DNA of 64,000 nucleotides from positions 211,373 through 275,372 of the forward strand of contig NZ_APNG01000004.1 in NCBI RefSeq assembly GCF_040361255.1, given 5' to 3'. The DNA is from Salinisphaera sp040361255. Its GTDB lineage: Bacteria > Pseudomonadota > Gammaproteobacteria > Nevskiales > Salinisphaeraceae. The position numbers and the translations under genes were made by a program. Of the stretch, positions 16,779 through 25,467 are shown piece after piece (within the stretch, counting starts at the first letter, position 1; each line of letters starts with the position of its first letter). The notes under the pieces were generated by a model. That model ran no database searches and was not told the origin of the DNA. It worked only from the letters and a program-made list of their open reading frames with translations.

Positions 16779-18190
16779 CCCAGACGTGGTGCCCGGTCGG
16801 TGAGCGGATGGGTCTGCTGTAGTACGCGCCCGGCGCGCATCACGAGATGATCGGCGTGGCGGGCGCCGACGAACTGGGCGCCGATCGGGCGCTCGCCGTC
16901 ACCGAAGCCGCAGGGTACGGTGATGGCCGGCTGGCCGCTCATGTTCCAGGGCCAGGCGAACACCGCCCAGCTGGTCCAGCGCTCGTGCGGCCAATCGGCC
17001 GGTACTTCGCGTCCGGCCTCGAAGGGCAGTACGGGCGCGGTCGGACAGAGCACGAGATCGTAGTCGCGATGAAAATCGCTCATGCGCTGCATCAGCGCGA
17101 CCCGTTCGCTGTCGGCGGCGAGATAATCGGCCGCGCTGGCCTGTAGATAGCGTTGGACCATCGGCTGCAGGGGCGCATCCAGCGTTTCGATCTGGGCGGC
17201 GCTCCAGTTCCGGGCCATGACCGCCGTCTCGGTGAAGAACAGCTGGTGGTAGCTGTCGCGCAGCGAGCCCGTATCCGGATGGATGGGCGGATCGGTACGC
17301 ACCACGCGCGCACCGTGGCTGGCCAGCAGGTCCGCGCAATGCTCGAGCGCGGCCGCGATCTGCGGATCCACGTCGACATCGAAACCCAGCGCCGGGCTGA
17401 AGGCAATACGCAGACCGCGGATGTCGCCGGCCATGGCACGGTCGGAGCGGCTTTCGTCGCCGCCGTGCTGGGGCGTACTCGGATCACTTTCGGTAATAAC
17501 GTCGATCAGCGTAGCCGCGTCCTGAACCGTGCGGGTAATCGGCCCGCGTTCGGTAAGCTTGTCGTGGTGGCTGCCGGGCAGGGTGGGCGCATGGCCATGT
17601 GATGGCTTGAAGCCCACCGCGCCGCAAAAGCTGGCCGGGATGCGTATCGAGCCGCCGGTATCGGCGCCGAGCGCGACCGGGGTGACGCCTGCGGCCACCG
17701 CCGCGGCACTGCCGCCGCTCGAGCCACCGCAGGTCATGTTCGTGTTCCAGGGGTTGCGGGTGATGCCCGTCAGCGGCGAATCGGTGACCGCTTTCCAGCC
17801 GAATTCCGGTGTAGTGGTCTTGCCGGCGGGCACGAAGCCATGGCGTCGACAGGCCGTGACCGTGGGTGCATCGAAGGTCTTGGCCTGGCTGTCGGTGAGT
17901 TTGGAGCCGTCGCGGGTCGGCCAGCCGATCATGTCGAAGGCGTCTTTCACCGCCACGGGCAAACCGTCGATCCGGCCCATGGGCTGGCCGCTGCGGTAGC
18001 GCTCGTCGGCGGCTGCCGCGGCATCCCGGGTAGCGCGTTCGTCGATATGACAGAAGGCGTTGAGCCGGTCATCGACCTGTTCGATACGCCGCAGCGCGCA
18101 GTCGGCCAGCGTTGTCGCACTGACCTCACGCCGGGCCAGGCGCGCCAGCATATCGGTCCCAGTCAGGCGGATGTAGTCATCGATTTGCAT
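16775..18190 (-). CDS. Amidase signature family amidohydrolase
   Basis: A 471-residue amidase. The Ser-cisSer-Lys triad is visible: the lysine in GLPVAVKDAFD, the Gly/Ser-rich CGGSSGGSAAAVAAG, and the nucleophile serine in GADTGGSIRIPASFCG. I start at ATG 18190 (MQIDDYIRL); upstream codons of the open frame overlap no promoter space and look noncoding. It is the last gene of a minus-strand trio (ATP-grasp, CocE-type hydrolase, amidase) with short gaps. That suggests one pathway making or breaking an amide-linked compound. Its stop is 4 bases into the ectA end on the opposite strand (convergent overlap). The substrate is unknown; GatA is unlikely, as gatB/gatC are absent. Confidence 0.88.
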   Translation of the reverse strand: MQIDDYIRLTGTDMLARLARREVSATTLADCALRRIEQVDDRLNAFCHIDERATRDAAAAADERYRSGQPMGRIDGLPVAVKDAFDMIGWPTRDGSKLTDSQAKTFDAPTVTACRRHGFVPAGKTTTPEFGWKAVTDSPLTGITRNPWNTNMTCGGSSGGSAAAVAAGVTPVALGADTGGSIRIPASFCGAVGFKPSHGHAPTLPGSHHDKLTERGPITRTVQDAATLIDVITESDPSTPQHGGDESRSDRAMAGDIRGLRIAFSPALGFDVDVDPQIAAALEHCADLLASHGARVVRTDPPIHPDTGSLRDSYHQLFFTETAVMARNWSAAQIETLDAPLQPMVQRYLQASAADYLAADSERVALMQRMSDFHRDYDLVLCPTAPVLPFEAGREVPADWPHERWTSWAVFAWPWNMSGQPAITVPCGFGDGERPIGAQFVGARHADHLVMRAGRVLQQTHPLTDRAPRLG

Positions 18191-18233
18191 AGCTGTTTTC
18201 GGGTCGTCCAAATCTGCGTAGCGCGTGCTCGCA

Positions 18234-20249
18234 TCAAACGCCGTTGCGCGCGATCGTTCGATTCCAGTTGTTCGAGTAGACGCGACGTCCGTCTTCGTAG
18301 GCGTCGAGCTCGGCGTGCACGTGAAAATCCTTGCTGTCCGCGGTGAGCACGGTGCGGGTACGCGTGTAGACCGACCAGCCTTCACGTTCGAGCGTGCGAT
18401 GCGCCACGACTTCCGCGCTGGGCGAGCCGAAATCGCCGGTGCGAAAGCTGTAGTACTCGCGCGTATCGTCGGCGACGGTCAGATCGGCGTCGGCGATGTG
18501 GTAGCGTCCGCCGTCCTTGATGACCTCCAGCGTCGACTCGTTGCTGTCGAGATCGCGATGCACCAGCCAGCGCTGCTGACCCTGGGTGAGTTGTTCGACG
18601 TCGAGCTTGGGTACGTCGCGCGGCGCATCGAAGGCGATATCGGCGTCGCTTGCCTGGCGCTCGCGTTCGGGCAGGCGCAGGCGCGAGTTCTCGGTATGAA
18701 CCGTCAGCCGGGTGGACTGCGCCGGCGGCCATGCCAGCGGGTAGTAGGAGCAGGACACGCTCAGGCGCAGGCAGTGGCCGGCCGCGATGATCTGGCCCAG
18801 CTCGTTGCATTGCACCGATACGCGATAGCGTTTGCCCGGCTCGAGTTCCTCGACCCGGTCGTGGCCGTTGCGATGGGTGAGGTTGAGCAGCCCGTAGGTA
18901 CAACGCGTGGCGCTGCCGTCCGGGGCAACGTCGGACAGACGCACCGCGACCATGCCGGTCGGCTGATTGCAGGACAGCTCCAGTTCGACCACCGGCGCGC
19001 CAAGCATTTCGAAATCCTGCTCGAACAGCTCGGTATCGAACACCAGGGCGCCGCCGTCTTCCTCGCGCTGATCGTGGGGCAGGTCGGGGCCGGCGGCATA
19101 GGAGCACCATTTGCCGGCGAACAGGCCCACGCTCAGCGGCGACTCGACATCGTGGTGGCCGACTTCGGGATTGTCGAAGTTCTCGGTCAGCAGATCGGGT
19201 TCGAGCTGGTATACGCGTTCATCGCGCTGCGGCGGCCACTGGCTTTCGCCAGCCCAATAGCCGGGGCGGAAGCTGTAGCTCCCCGAGGGCGGAATGCTCT
19301 CCTGCATCCAGGCCCGCAGGGCCGGCTGGTTTTCCACGCCGTTGTCGATATGCTTTATCCAGCGATCGCACCAGCGCAGCACTTCGCCCTGAAAATCGAT
19401 GGCCGGCCCGGGCACGCCCTGGTGCGGATACTTGTGACTCCAGGGGCCGACCAGCCCCTGGGTGGGTACATCCAGATTGTCGAGCAGGCGGAATACGGAA
19501 TTGGTGTAGCCGTCCGCCCAGCCGCTTACCGCCAGCACCGGGCACTGGACCGAGGAAAAATCCTCGCAGATCGAGCCGTGGCGCCAATAGTCGTCACGCG
19601 TCTGGTGGGCCAGCCACTTCTCCAGCCACAGGCCACTGCCTTCCAGGCGCTTGAACCACAGGTCGCGCCACTGCTCGCCGACCAGCTGCGGGTCCGGCGG
19701 CAGAGAGTTGAAAGCGAACATCACCGACGCCCAGGACAGGTTGTCGCCGAGCAGACAGCCGCCCATGTAATGGACGTCGTCGGCATAGCGATCGTCGGTC
19801 GAGCACACGCTGATGACGGCCTTCAACGCCTCGGGCTGGCGGGCCGCGACCTGCAGCCCGTTGAAGCCGCCCCAGGAGATCCCGATCATCGCGACGCTGC
19901 CGTCACACCACGGCTGTTTGGCCAGCCATTCGATGACCTCCACGCCGTCCTGGAGTTCGAGCTCGAGATATTCGTCTTCGAGCACGCCTTCCGAGTCGCC
20001 GCTGCCGCGCAGGTCCACGCGCACGCCGGCATAGCCGTTGTCGGCAAATACCGGGTGCATGGTTTCATCGCGCGAACGGGTGAAGTCACGCTTGCGATAC
20101 GGGATGTACTCGAGGATCGCCGGCACCGGTTGGCTTTCGGCGTCGTCGGGCAGCCAGATACGGGCTGCCAGATGGGTGCCGTCGCTCATCGGAATAGTGG
20201 TGTGCTCGATGACGCGGTGATGGGCCTCGTGTGCCGCTAGATCGCTCAT
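18234..20249 (-). CDS. CocE/NonD family serine hydrolase (X-Pro dipeptidyl-peptidase S15-like)
   Basis: A 671-residue cytoplasmic hydrolase without a signal peptide. The N-terminal alpha/beta-hydrolase domain carries YRKRDFTRSRDE, VRVDLRGSGDSEG and the nucleophile motif GISWGGFNG near residue 137. A cap and a C-terminal jelly-roll domain (LELSCNQPTGMVAVRLSDVAPDG) complete the CocE layout. Family members cleave esters or amides with proline-like or acyl substrates. It lies 28 bases downstream of the ATP-grasp gene and 43 bases upstream of the amidase. An equally long open frame on the plus strand is a shadow. The product of this cluster is not known. Confidence 0.88.
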   Translation of the reverse strand: MSDLAAHEAHHRVIEHTTIPMSDGTHLAARIWLPDDAESQPVPAILEYIPYRKRDFTRSRDETMHPVFADNGYAGVRVDLRGSGDSEGVLEDEYLELELQDGVEVIEWLAKQPWCDGSVAMIGISWGGFNGLQVAARQPEALKAVISVCSTDDRYADDVHYMGGCLLGDNLSWASVMFAFNSLPPDPQLVGEQWRDLWFKRLEGSGLWLEKWLAHQTRDDYWRHGSICEDFSSVQCPVLAVSGWADGYTNSVFRLLDNLDVPTQGLVGPWSHKYPHQGVPGPAIDFQGEVLRWCDRWIKHIDNGVENQPALRAWMQESIPPSGSYSFRPGYWAGESQWPPQRDERVYQLEPDLLTENFDNPEVGHHDVESPLSVGLFAGKWCSYAAGPDLPHDQREEDGGALVFDTELFEQDFEMLGAPVVELELSCNQPTGMVAVRLSDVAPDGSATRCTYGLLNLTHRNGHDRVEELEPGKRYRVSVQCNELGQIIAAGHCLRLSVSCSYYPLAWPPAQSTRLTVHTENSRLRLPERERQASDADIAFDAPRDVPKLDVEQLTQGQQRWLVHRDLDSNESTLEVIKDGGRYHIADADLTVADDTREYYSFRTGDFGSPSAEVVAHRTLEREGWSVYTRTRTVLTADSKDFHVHAELDAYEDGRRVYSNNWNRTIARNGV

Positions 20250-20277
20250 GTAGTTCGCTTGTTCGACGTCGTGAATG

Positions 20278-21582
20278 TCAGTCGTAGTTGGTCTCGACCT
20301 TACGCGAGAACCGATATCCGAGGATATGCATGGCCTCGTGGAAATACGTGTTCAAGTCGTCGTACTTGTCCGCGCCCAGGAACAGGTCGCCCAACTCGAA
20401 GCTGTAACTGTCCTGGTTGGGCAGATCCTCGAGCTGCATGCCTTCGCTGACATGGCTTTTGAACATCGCATGCGGAAAGCGCTCGCGCAGACGCTCGATA
20501 TCCTTCTGGCTGGGGACACGGGTAACACGTGCGCTGTCGTAGACACGCGGCATGAACTTGGCCGAATAGTTGTACGGGCCGCCGCCGTTCGGGAAGTTGG
20601 GCTGCTTGCCCATGGCCACGTCGATAGCCACTTCGTGGTGCGATGCGCCCTCGACCAGATAGAACAGCGGCGAGTGCGACTTCGAGATCCGTGCGTTGAC
20701 CTCGAGCAGCTTGAGATCGTCGCGCTCTTCGTCCCACAGGAACTCGATATTGAACGGCGTATTGTCCAGGCCGATATGGGCGGCCAGCTCGCAGGACTTC
20801 TGGCGCATGTGATCGAGCACGTCATCCGGCAGGTTCGACGGATACACATAGCCCGTGAAGCTCGAACCGCCCGGGGCACGCAACGAATCGATCACGCCGT
20901 AGACATGGGCCTCGCCGTTCTGCACATAGCCTTCGACGGTGCAGCCACGCCCGGCGATGATGCCTTCGGCTACGCAATAGCGCCCGCGCAACAGTGCACG
21001 CTGATCGCCCAGTGTGGCGCGCTGGCTGAAGGCCTCGAAGGGCTCGGCGAACTTGCCGATGCCCTGGCGGATTTCGCGCAGCGCGTGGCGCAGATCTTCG
21101 CGGCTATCGATACGAAAGCCCAGCGTGCTCGAAAACGCGACCACCGGCTTGAGCCAGAACGGATACGGCAGTGGCGGATCGTCGAGCAGCGCATCGTCCT
21201 CGGGATCGACCAGGGCGAAGGGCGGCGTGAGCTCGGGCGCGACTTCCGATGTGGCCAGGCGCGTGCCGTATTTGTTCTCGCACATCAGCGCCGCCTTGAG
21301 CGAGGGCGTGGCATGCCCGGCGCGGTCGCGCAGGATCGGCAGCAGGCTGGTGGTGGGGAAATCCCAGTGGCCGACGATGGCCTGCAAGCCGCCAGGAACC
21401 TCGTCCATGCCGTTCTGCGCGTCATGAATGAAATCCTCGACCGGATATTTTTCCGGATTCACGATCTGGTCGTAGTCGATCAGGCCGGAAAAGTTGTAGC
21501 GCTCGGCGTCGCGCACCGTGCGCAGCATGTCGAGGTTGAAGTCATCCAGACCGATGACTGCGATGTTTTGTTCGTCGTCCAT
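20278..21582 (-). CDS. ATP-grasp domain carboxylate-amine ligase-like protein
   Basis: A 434-residue protein starting MDDEQNIAVIGLDDFN at ATG 21582. The body shows an ATP-grasp fold: a pre-ATP-grasp domain, FALVDPEDDALL, PYPFWLKPVVAFSSTLGF (nucleotide-binding lysine), then PFNIEFLWDEERDDLKLLEVNARISKSHSP, which carries the metal-binding E and N. Such enzymes form amide bonds between a carboxylate and an amine through an acylphosphate. Its gene leads a minus-strand trio with a CocE-type hydrolase and an amidase, so the cluster could both make and hydrolyse an amide. The acceptor and donor are not predictable. A 349-base gene-free region with the promoter lies upstream. Confidence 0.75.
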   Translation of the reverse strand: MDDEQNIAVIGLDDFNLDMLRTVRDAERYNFSGLIDYDQIVNPEKYPVEDFIHDAQNGMDEVPGGLQAIVGHWDFPTTSLLPILRDRAGHATPSLKAALMCENKYGTRLATSEVAPELTPPFALVDPEDDALLDDPPLPYPFWLKPVVAFSSTLGFRIDSREDLRHALREIRQGIGKFAEPFEAFSQRATLGDQRALLRGRYCVAEGIIAGRGCTVEGYVQNGEAHVYGVIDSLRAPGGSSFTGYVYPSNLPDDVLDHMRQKSCELAAHIGLDNTPFNIEFLWDEERDDLKLLEVNARISKSHSPLFYLVEGASHHEVAIDVAMGKQPNFPNGGGPYNYSAKFMPRVYDSARVTRVPSQKDIERLRERFPHAMFKSHVSEGMQLEDLPNQDSYSFELGDLFLGADKYDDLNTYFHEAMHILGYRFSRKVETNYD

Positions 21583-21931
21583 GGTTCGGCAGGTCTCCGA
21601 GTAGTCGAATCTGAGGACAGCGCGGTGCTCGAGCGCACGATTTCGAGGGCGCGCCAACGATCACCGTCGCTGTGAAAACTGGACAAGGAGCGCGACCCTA
21701 GGAGTCATAACCGGGGTAGAACTATCCGTAATTTCACCCGTAACAGCCCTTAACAGACCTGGGCCCGAGCCAAGATCGCGTGGTCGGGTCCTCGGTCGGG
21801 CGGTGCGTCATCAGGCCAGGGCTCATCGTCATGGACTCCGTATCTAGTCAAAAGCACGGACGGACGACAGGCCCGGCCGGCGTATAGCGTGTATCGCTCT
21901 ATTTGAAAGCGGCCCGACTCGGAGTCTCGCC
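21583..21931. other. Divergent intergenic region (ATP-grasp / pncC promoters)
   Basis: No gene is evident. It must carry promoters for the minus-strand ATP-grasp cluster and the plus-strand pncC-nadE pair. A moderately AT-rich stretch at about 21720-21760 (ACTATCCGTAATTTCACCCG) is the likeliest core promoter area. I find no clear operator. Confidence 0.5.
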
Positions 21932-22444
21932 ATGGACCGTATCGAGGACATTGCCAACTTTTTGCTGCGCAACGAGATCAAGCTCGCGAGCGCCGAATCC
22001 TGTACCGCCGGGCTGATCGTGTCGGAACTCGCCCGCGTGCCCGGCAGCGGCCAGGCGATCGACTGTGGCCTGGCGGTCTATTCGCCGCAGGCCAAAAATC
22101 GGTATCTGGACGTCGATTATGAATTGATCGACGAACACGGACTCACCAGCGAAGCGGTGGCCGATGCCATGGTCGCGGGCGCGATCGATAACAATGACGC
22201 GAATGCGGCCGTCGCCAATACGGGTATTGCCGGGCCGGCCCCCGGGCCGAACGGGCTGCCGCCGGGCACTGTCTGCATGGCCTGGGCGATTCGTCGCGGC
22301 GATACCATTCACCGCTTTACCGAGACCCGCTATTTCGAAGGCGAACGCAACGATGTACGGCGCGGCGCAGCGCACTACGGGTTGCAGCGGCTGGTGTTTT
22401 ATTTCGACGAAGTCTTTTCCGGACACAACCCCTCGGCGGCATAG
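21932..22444 (+). CDS. pncC: Nicotinamide-nucleotide amidohydrolase PncC (CinA C-terminal family)
   Basis: A 170-residue stand-alone CinA C-terminal domain. Family marks are LASAESCTAGLIVSELARVPGSG, TSEAVADAMVAGA, and AVANTGIAGPAPGPNGLPPGTVCMAW. The enzyme deamidates NMN to nicotinate mononucleotide, recycling the by-product of NAD-dependent DNA ligase. The next gene, 22 bases downstream, is nadE, which makes NAD from the deamido form. The pair therefore fits a compact NMN-to-NAD salvage unit (nadD is elsewhere). No N-terminal molybdopterin-binding CinA domain is present. Confidence 0.88.
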   Translation: MDRIEDIANFLLRNEIKLASAESCTAGLIVSELARVPGSGQAIDCGLAVYSPQAKNRYLDVDYELIDEHGLTSEAVADAMVAGAIDNNDANAAVANTGIAGPAPGPNGLPPGTVCMAWAIRRGDTIHRFTETRYFEGERNDVRRGAAHYGLQRLVFYFDEVFSGHNPSAA

Positions 22445-22466
22445 CCGGACAACCAAGGAGTAGCCC

Positions 22467-23294
22467 ATGGATACGCACACGCGAACGACCCAACGCGACA
22501 TCATCGAGGCGCTGGATGTCTCCCCTCGCATCGACGGCGAACAGGAAGTCGAACGCCGTATCGATTTTCTTGCCAGCTATCTGCGCGATAACGGGTTGAA
22601 GGCCCTCGTGCTTGGCATCAGTGGCGGGGTCGATTCCACCATCGGTGGGCGTCTGAGCCAGTTGGCCGTCGAACGCGCCCGGGCAGCGGGTGCCGATGCG
22701 CGTTTTTATGCAGTGCGCCTGCCGCACGGTGAGCAGGACGATGCCGACGACGCGCAGACGGCGATCGATTTCATCCGGCCCGACGAAGTGCTCGACGTCA
22801 ATATCGAAGCGCCCACGCGCGGTATGCGCCAAGCGCTCGAAAATAGCGAACTGAACTTCGACGACGCGCATCAGGAGGACTTCGTGCTGGGTAACGTCAA
22901 GGCACGTCAGCGCATGGTCGTTCAGTACGCGATCGCCAGCCGACATCAGGGCCTGGTGGTGGGCACCGATCAGGCCGCCGAAGCTGTGATGGGCTTTTTC
23001 ACCAAATTCGGCGACGGCGCGGCCGATGTCACGCCGTTGTTTGGTCTGAATAAGCGCCAGGTGCGCGCATTGGGCGAAATCCTGGATGCGCCCAATGCGT
23101 TGGTACACAAACAGCCGACCGCGGACCTCGAGTCGCTCCAGCCACAGCGCCCGGATGAAGAGGTCTTTGGCGTGAGTTACGATGAGATCGACACCTTTCT
23201 CGAGGGCGGCGACGTCAGCGAGCAGGCGTTTCGTACCATCGTCGAAGCCTACGAGGCCACGGCGCACAAACGCGCGCTGCCCGCTGCCCCCTGA
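22467..23294 (+). CDS. nadE: Ammonia-dependent NAD+ synthetase
   Basis: A 275-residue NadE. The PP-loop LGISGGVDSTIGGRL binds ATP. Later come RLPHGEQDDADDAQ, VGTDQAAEAVMGFFTKFGDGAADVTPLFGL (the deamido-NAD site) and KQPTADLESLQPQRPDEEVFGVSYDEID. It lacks a glutaminase domain, so it uses ammonia. The enzyme amidates nicotinate adenine dinucleotide to NAD+. An AAGGAG ribosome-binding site lies 7 bases before the ATG. It is probably cotranscribed with pncC. Confidence 0.95.
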   Translation: MDTHTRTTQRDIIEALDVSPRIDGEQEVERRIDFLASYLRDNGLKALVLGISGGVDSTIGGRLSQLAVERARAAGADARFYAVRLPHGEQDDADDAQTAIDFIRPDEVLDVNIEAPTRGMRQALENSELNFDDAHQEDFVLGNVKARQRMVVQYAIASRHQGLVVGTDQAAEAVMGFFTKFGDGAADVTPLFGLNKRQVRALGEILDAPNALVHKQPTADLESLQPQRPDEEVFGVSYDEIDTFLEGGDVSEQAFRTIVEAYEATAHKRALPAAP

Positions 23295-23428
23295 TGGCGT
23301 AGCGCGTTTCGATGATCTCCGGCCAAAGGCCCCGCAGCCGGCGATCGCCGGTTCGGGCCTCGGCACGCGTCGCCGCGGCGCGCCTGACGCGCTAGACTCC
23401 GCGTCCCGAATCCCTGTACGAAAACACG

Positions 23429-24433
23429 ATGTCCGATACGGTCGAACTGGGCCTTGACGAGGTCGACACCCTGGCCCGGCAGGTGCTCGAGGGCAATGGC
23501 TTTGCGCCCGCGCATGTCGCGGCGATAGCCGATCTGCTTGTACGTGCCCAGTACGACGAATGTCAGTCGCACGGCTTGTATCGGCTGCTGGGCATGGTCG
23601 CGGCGCGCGAACAGGGCGTGGTGGCCGGCGATACCCTGCCCACGGTTCACGATCAGGCGCCGGCGATCGTCAAGGTGGATGCCCACGGCGGTTTTTCGCC
23701 ATTGGCCTTCGAACGGGGGCTGCCGAGCCTGGTTGCGAAAGCGCGCCAGAACGGCCTGGCCGCGATGGCGATCAATCACTGCTTTCACTTCACTGCGCTC
23801 TGGCCGGAGGTCGAACGTATCGCCGAACAGGGGCTGGTCGGTCTGGCGATGACGCCCAGCCACAGCTGGGTGGCGCCGCATGGCGGCATTCGTGGCCTGC
23901 TGGGCACCAACCCGCTGGCGTTTGCCTGGCCGCGTGCCAATGCACCGGCCTATGTCTTCGATTTCGCCACCAGTGCCGTCGCGCGCGGCGAAATCGAACT
24001 GCGTCATCGCAGCCACGAGCCGCTGGAGCCGGGCTGGGCGCTGGACGGCCAAGGCCAGCCGACGCGCGATGCCGAGGCCGCGCTCGCCGGCGCGATGCAG
24101 ACCTTCGGCGGCCACAAGGGCTCGGCGCTGGCGACGATGATCGAACTGTTGGCCGGGCCGTTGATCGGTGATCTCACCAGCGCCCAGTCGCAGGCCTGGG
24201 ACGCGGGCCGCGGCGCGCCGCCGTATCACGGCGAACTCGTGCTCGCCCTGGATGCCCGGGTGTTTGGCGGCGCCATCGATGCCGAGGGTGCCGAGCGCCT
24301 GTTCGCAGGGTTTATCGAACAGGGCGCGCGGCTACCGTCACAGCGTCGTCGCGCGGCACGCGAACGCAGCTACGCCAACGGCTATGTCACCCTGAACGCG
24401 GCGTTGGTGCAGGAATTGCGGGCGCTGGCCTGA
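23429..24433 (+). CDS. Malate/L-lactate dehydrogenase-type oxidoreductase (Ldh_2; DpkA-like)
   Basis: A 334-residue NAD(P)H-dependent oxidoreductase of the Ldh_2/MDH type, unrelated to the Rossmann lactate dehydrogenases. Recognisable marks are the substrate-site SHGLYRL, AINHCFHFTALWPEVE, MTPSHSWVAPHGG and LGTNPLAFAWP (cofactor loop), then GGHKGSALATMIELLAGPL. The CFHF/ALW pattern and the SHG residues are like delta1-piperideine-2-carboxylate / pyrroline-2-carboxylate reductases, which act on cyclic imines from lysine or proline. Malate, lactate or ureidoglycolate cannot be excluded. It begins 134 bases after nadE. Confidence 0.8.
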   Translation: MSDTVELGLDEVDTLARQVLEGNGFAPAHVAAIADLLVRAQYDECQSHGLYRLLGMVAAREQGVVAGDTLPTVHDQAPAIVKVDAHGGFSPLAFERGLPSLVAKARQNGLAAMAINHCFHFTALWPEVERIAEQGLVGLAMTPSHSWVAPHGGIRGLLGTNPLAFAWPRANAPAYVFDFATSAVARGEIELRHRSHEPLEPGWALDGQGQPTRDAEAALAGAMQTFGGHKGSALATMIELLAGPLIGDLTSAQSQAWDAGRGAPPYHGELVLALDARVFGGAIDAEGAERLFAGFIEQGARLPSQRRRAARERSYANGYVTLNAALVQELRALA

Positions 24434-24489
24434 CGGTCGGTCATCTGGCGTGACGGTGACGCTCACGACCCGCAACAAGTCGTCGCCTG

Positions 24490-25425
24490 TTACGTCGGAG
24501 CGGGGATACCGTAGCCGGCGGCGATCTCGCGCAGACAGGCCCGAAAACACTGGATTGCGCGCGGCATGGGCTGGCTGGTGTTCACCGCATAGCCAACCGA
24601 GCCGCCGCGTGCTTCGATCGCCTCGGCAAGCCGCACCATGGTGCCGGCGGCAAGCGGTTCGCGCACGGTATCCAGTGGCGTGATCCAGACGGCGTCCGAG
24701 CGCAGTACATAGCGGCTGCACAAGGCCAGGGACAGGGTTTCGATGACCAGACGGGCCGGGGTGGCCGCGCGCTCGACCCAGTAACGTTCGAGCTGTTCGC
24801 GCAGGGTCGTGCCACGCGGCGGGACCACCCAGGGATAGTCCATGATGGCGTTGCCGGCGCGCGGCGGGTCGGCGCTCGACTGGAGCAAGGGATGATCGCG
24901 ACGCACCACCGCGATCATCGGTTCGTGATAGAGGTGCTCGAACGCCAGGTCGCGAATTTCTTCGGCTTCGCTGAGCCGGCCCAGCACCAGATCCAGCTCG
25001 CCCAGCCGCAGTCGCGCCAGCAGTCCGGCACCGGTGCCGGTATCCACTTGCACGCACAGATGCGGGTGGCGCTGGTGCAGTGCCTGCAGGACCTCGGGGA
25101 GCAGGCCGCCTTCGACATTGGACAGCGCGCCCAGGCGTATCACGCTCTCGGCATTGTCCTCGCGGATGGCATCGATGCCTTCTTCCAGCGAGCGCAGCGC
25201 GGGTGCGGCATGGCGCAGCAGGGTACGACCGGCCGGGGTCAGGCGAACGCCGCGTGGCAGTCGTTCGAACAGCTTGACGCCCAGGCTGTCTTCGAGCTCG
25301 CGTATCGTTTTCGAGATGCCGGGTTGGGTGATCGACAGGGCTTCGGCTGCGGCCTTGATTCGTCCAAGCCGTGCGACCTGCTGAAACGTTACCAGGTGAC
25401 GCAGCTTGATCGGTGAATGAATCAT
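24490..25425 (-). CDS. pcaQ: LysR-type regulator, PcaQ-like
   Basis: A 311-residue LysR regulator with an N-terminal winged HTH (LVTFQQVARLGRIKAAAEALSITQPGISKTIRELE, residues about 12-45) and a ligand-binding domain. It starts MIHSPIKLRHL, as in the PcaQ/GbpR branch. Its gene follows pcaD and pcaF on the same strand with a 42-base gap, which supports PcaQ, the activator of protocatechuate genes that senses beta-carboxy-muconate. The ring-cleavage genes (pcaHG, pcaB, pcaC) that PcaQ usually controls are not in this window. Assignment within the LysR family rests on context. Confidence 0.75.
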   Translation of the reverse strand: MIHSPIKLRHLVTFQQVARLGRIKAAAEALSITQPGISKTIRELEDSLGVKLFERLPRGVRLTPAGRTLLRHAAPALRSLEEGIDAIREDNAESVIRLGALSNVEGGLLPEVLQALHQRHPHLCVQVDTGTGAGLLARLRLGELDLVLGRLSEAEEIRDLAFEHLYHEPMIAVVRRDHPLLQSSADPPRAGNAIMDYPWVVPPRGTTLREQLERYWVERAATPARLVIETLSLALCSRYVLRSDAVWITPLDTVREPLAAGTMVRLAEAIEARGGSVGYAVNTSQPMPRAIQCFRACLREIAAGYGIPAPT

Positions 25426-25467
25426 GATGGCTTGCCCTCGATCGGCGGTTATCGATACACGATACGC

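Noticed and set aside
18225..20240. 671-codon open frame on the plus strand
   Set aside because: It mirrors the CocE-family gene on the minus strand, whose translation has clear hydrolase motifs; the plus frame has none.
20275..21675. 466-codon open frame on the plus strand
   Set aside because: Shadow of the ATP-grasp gene; no recognisable domain.
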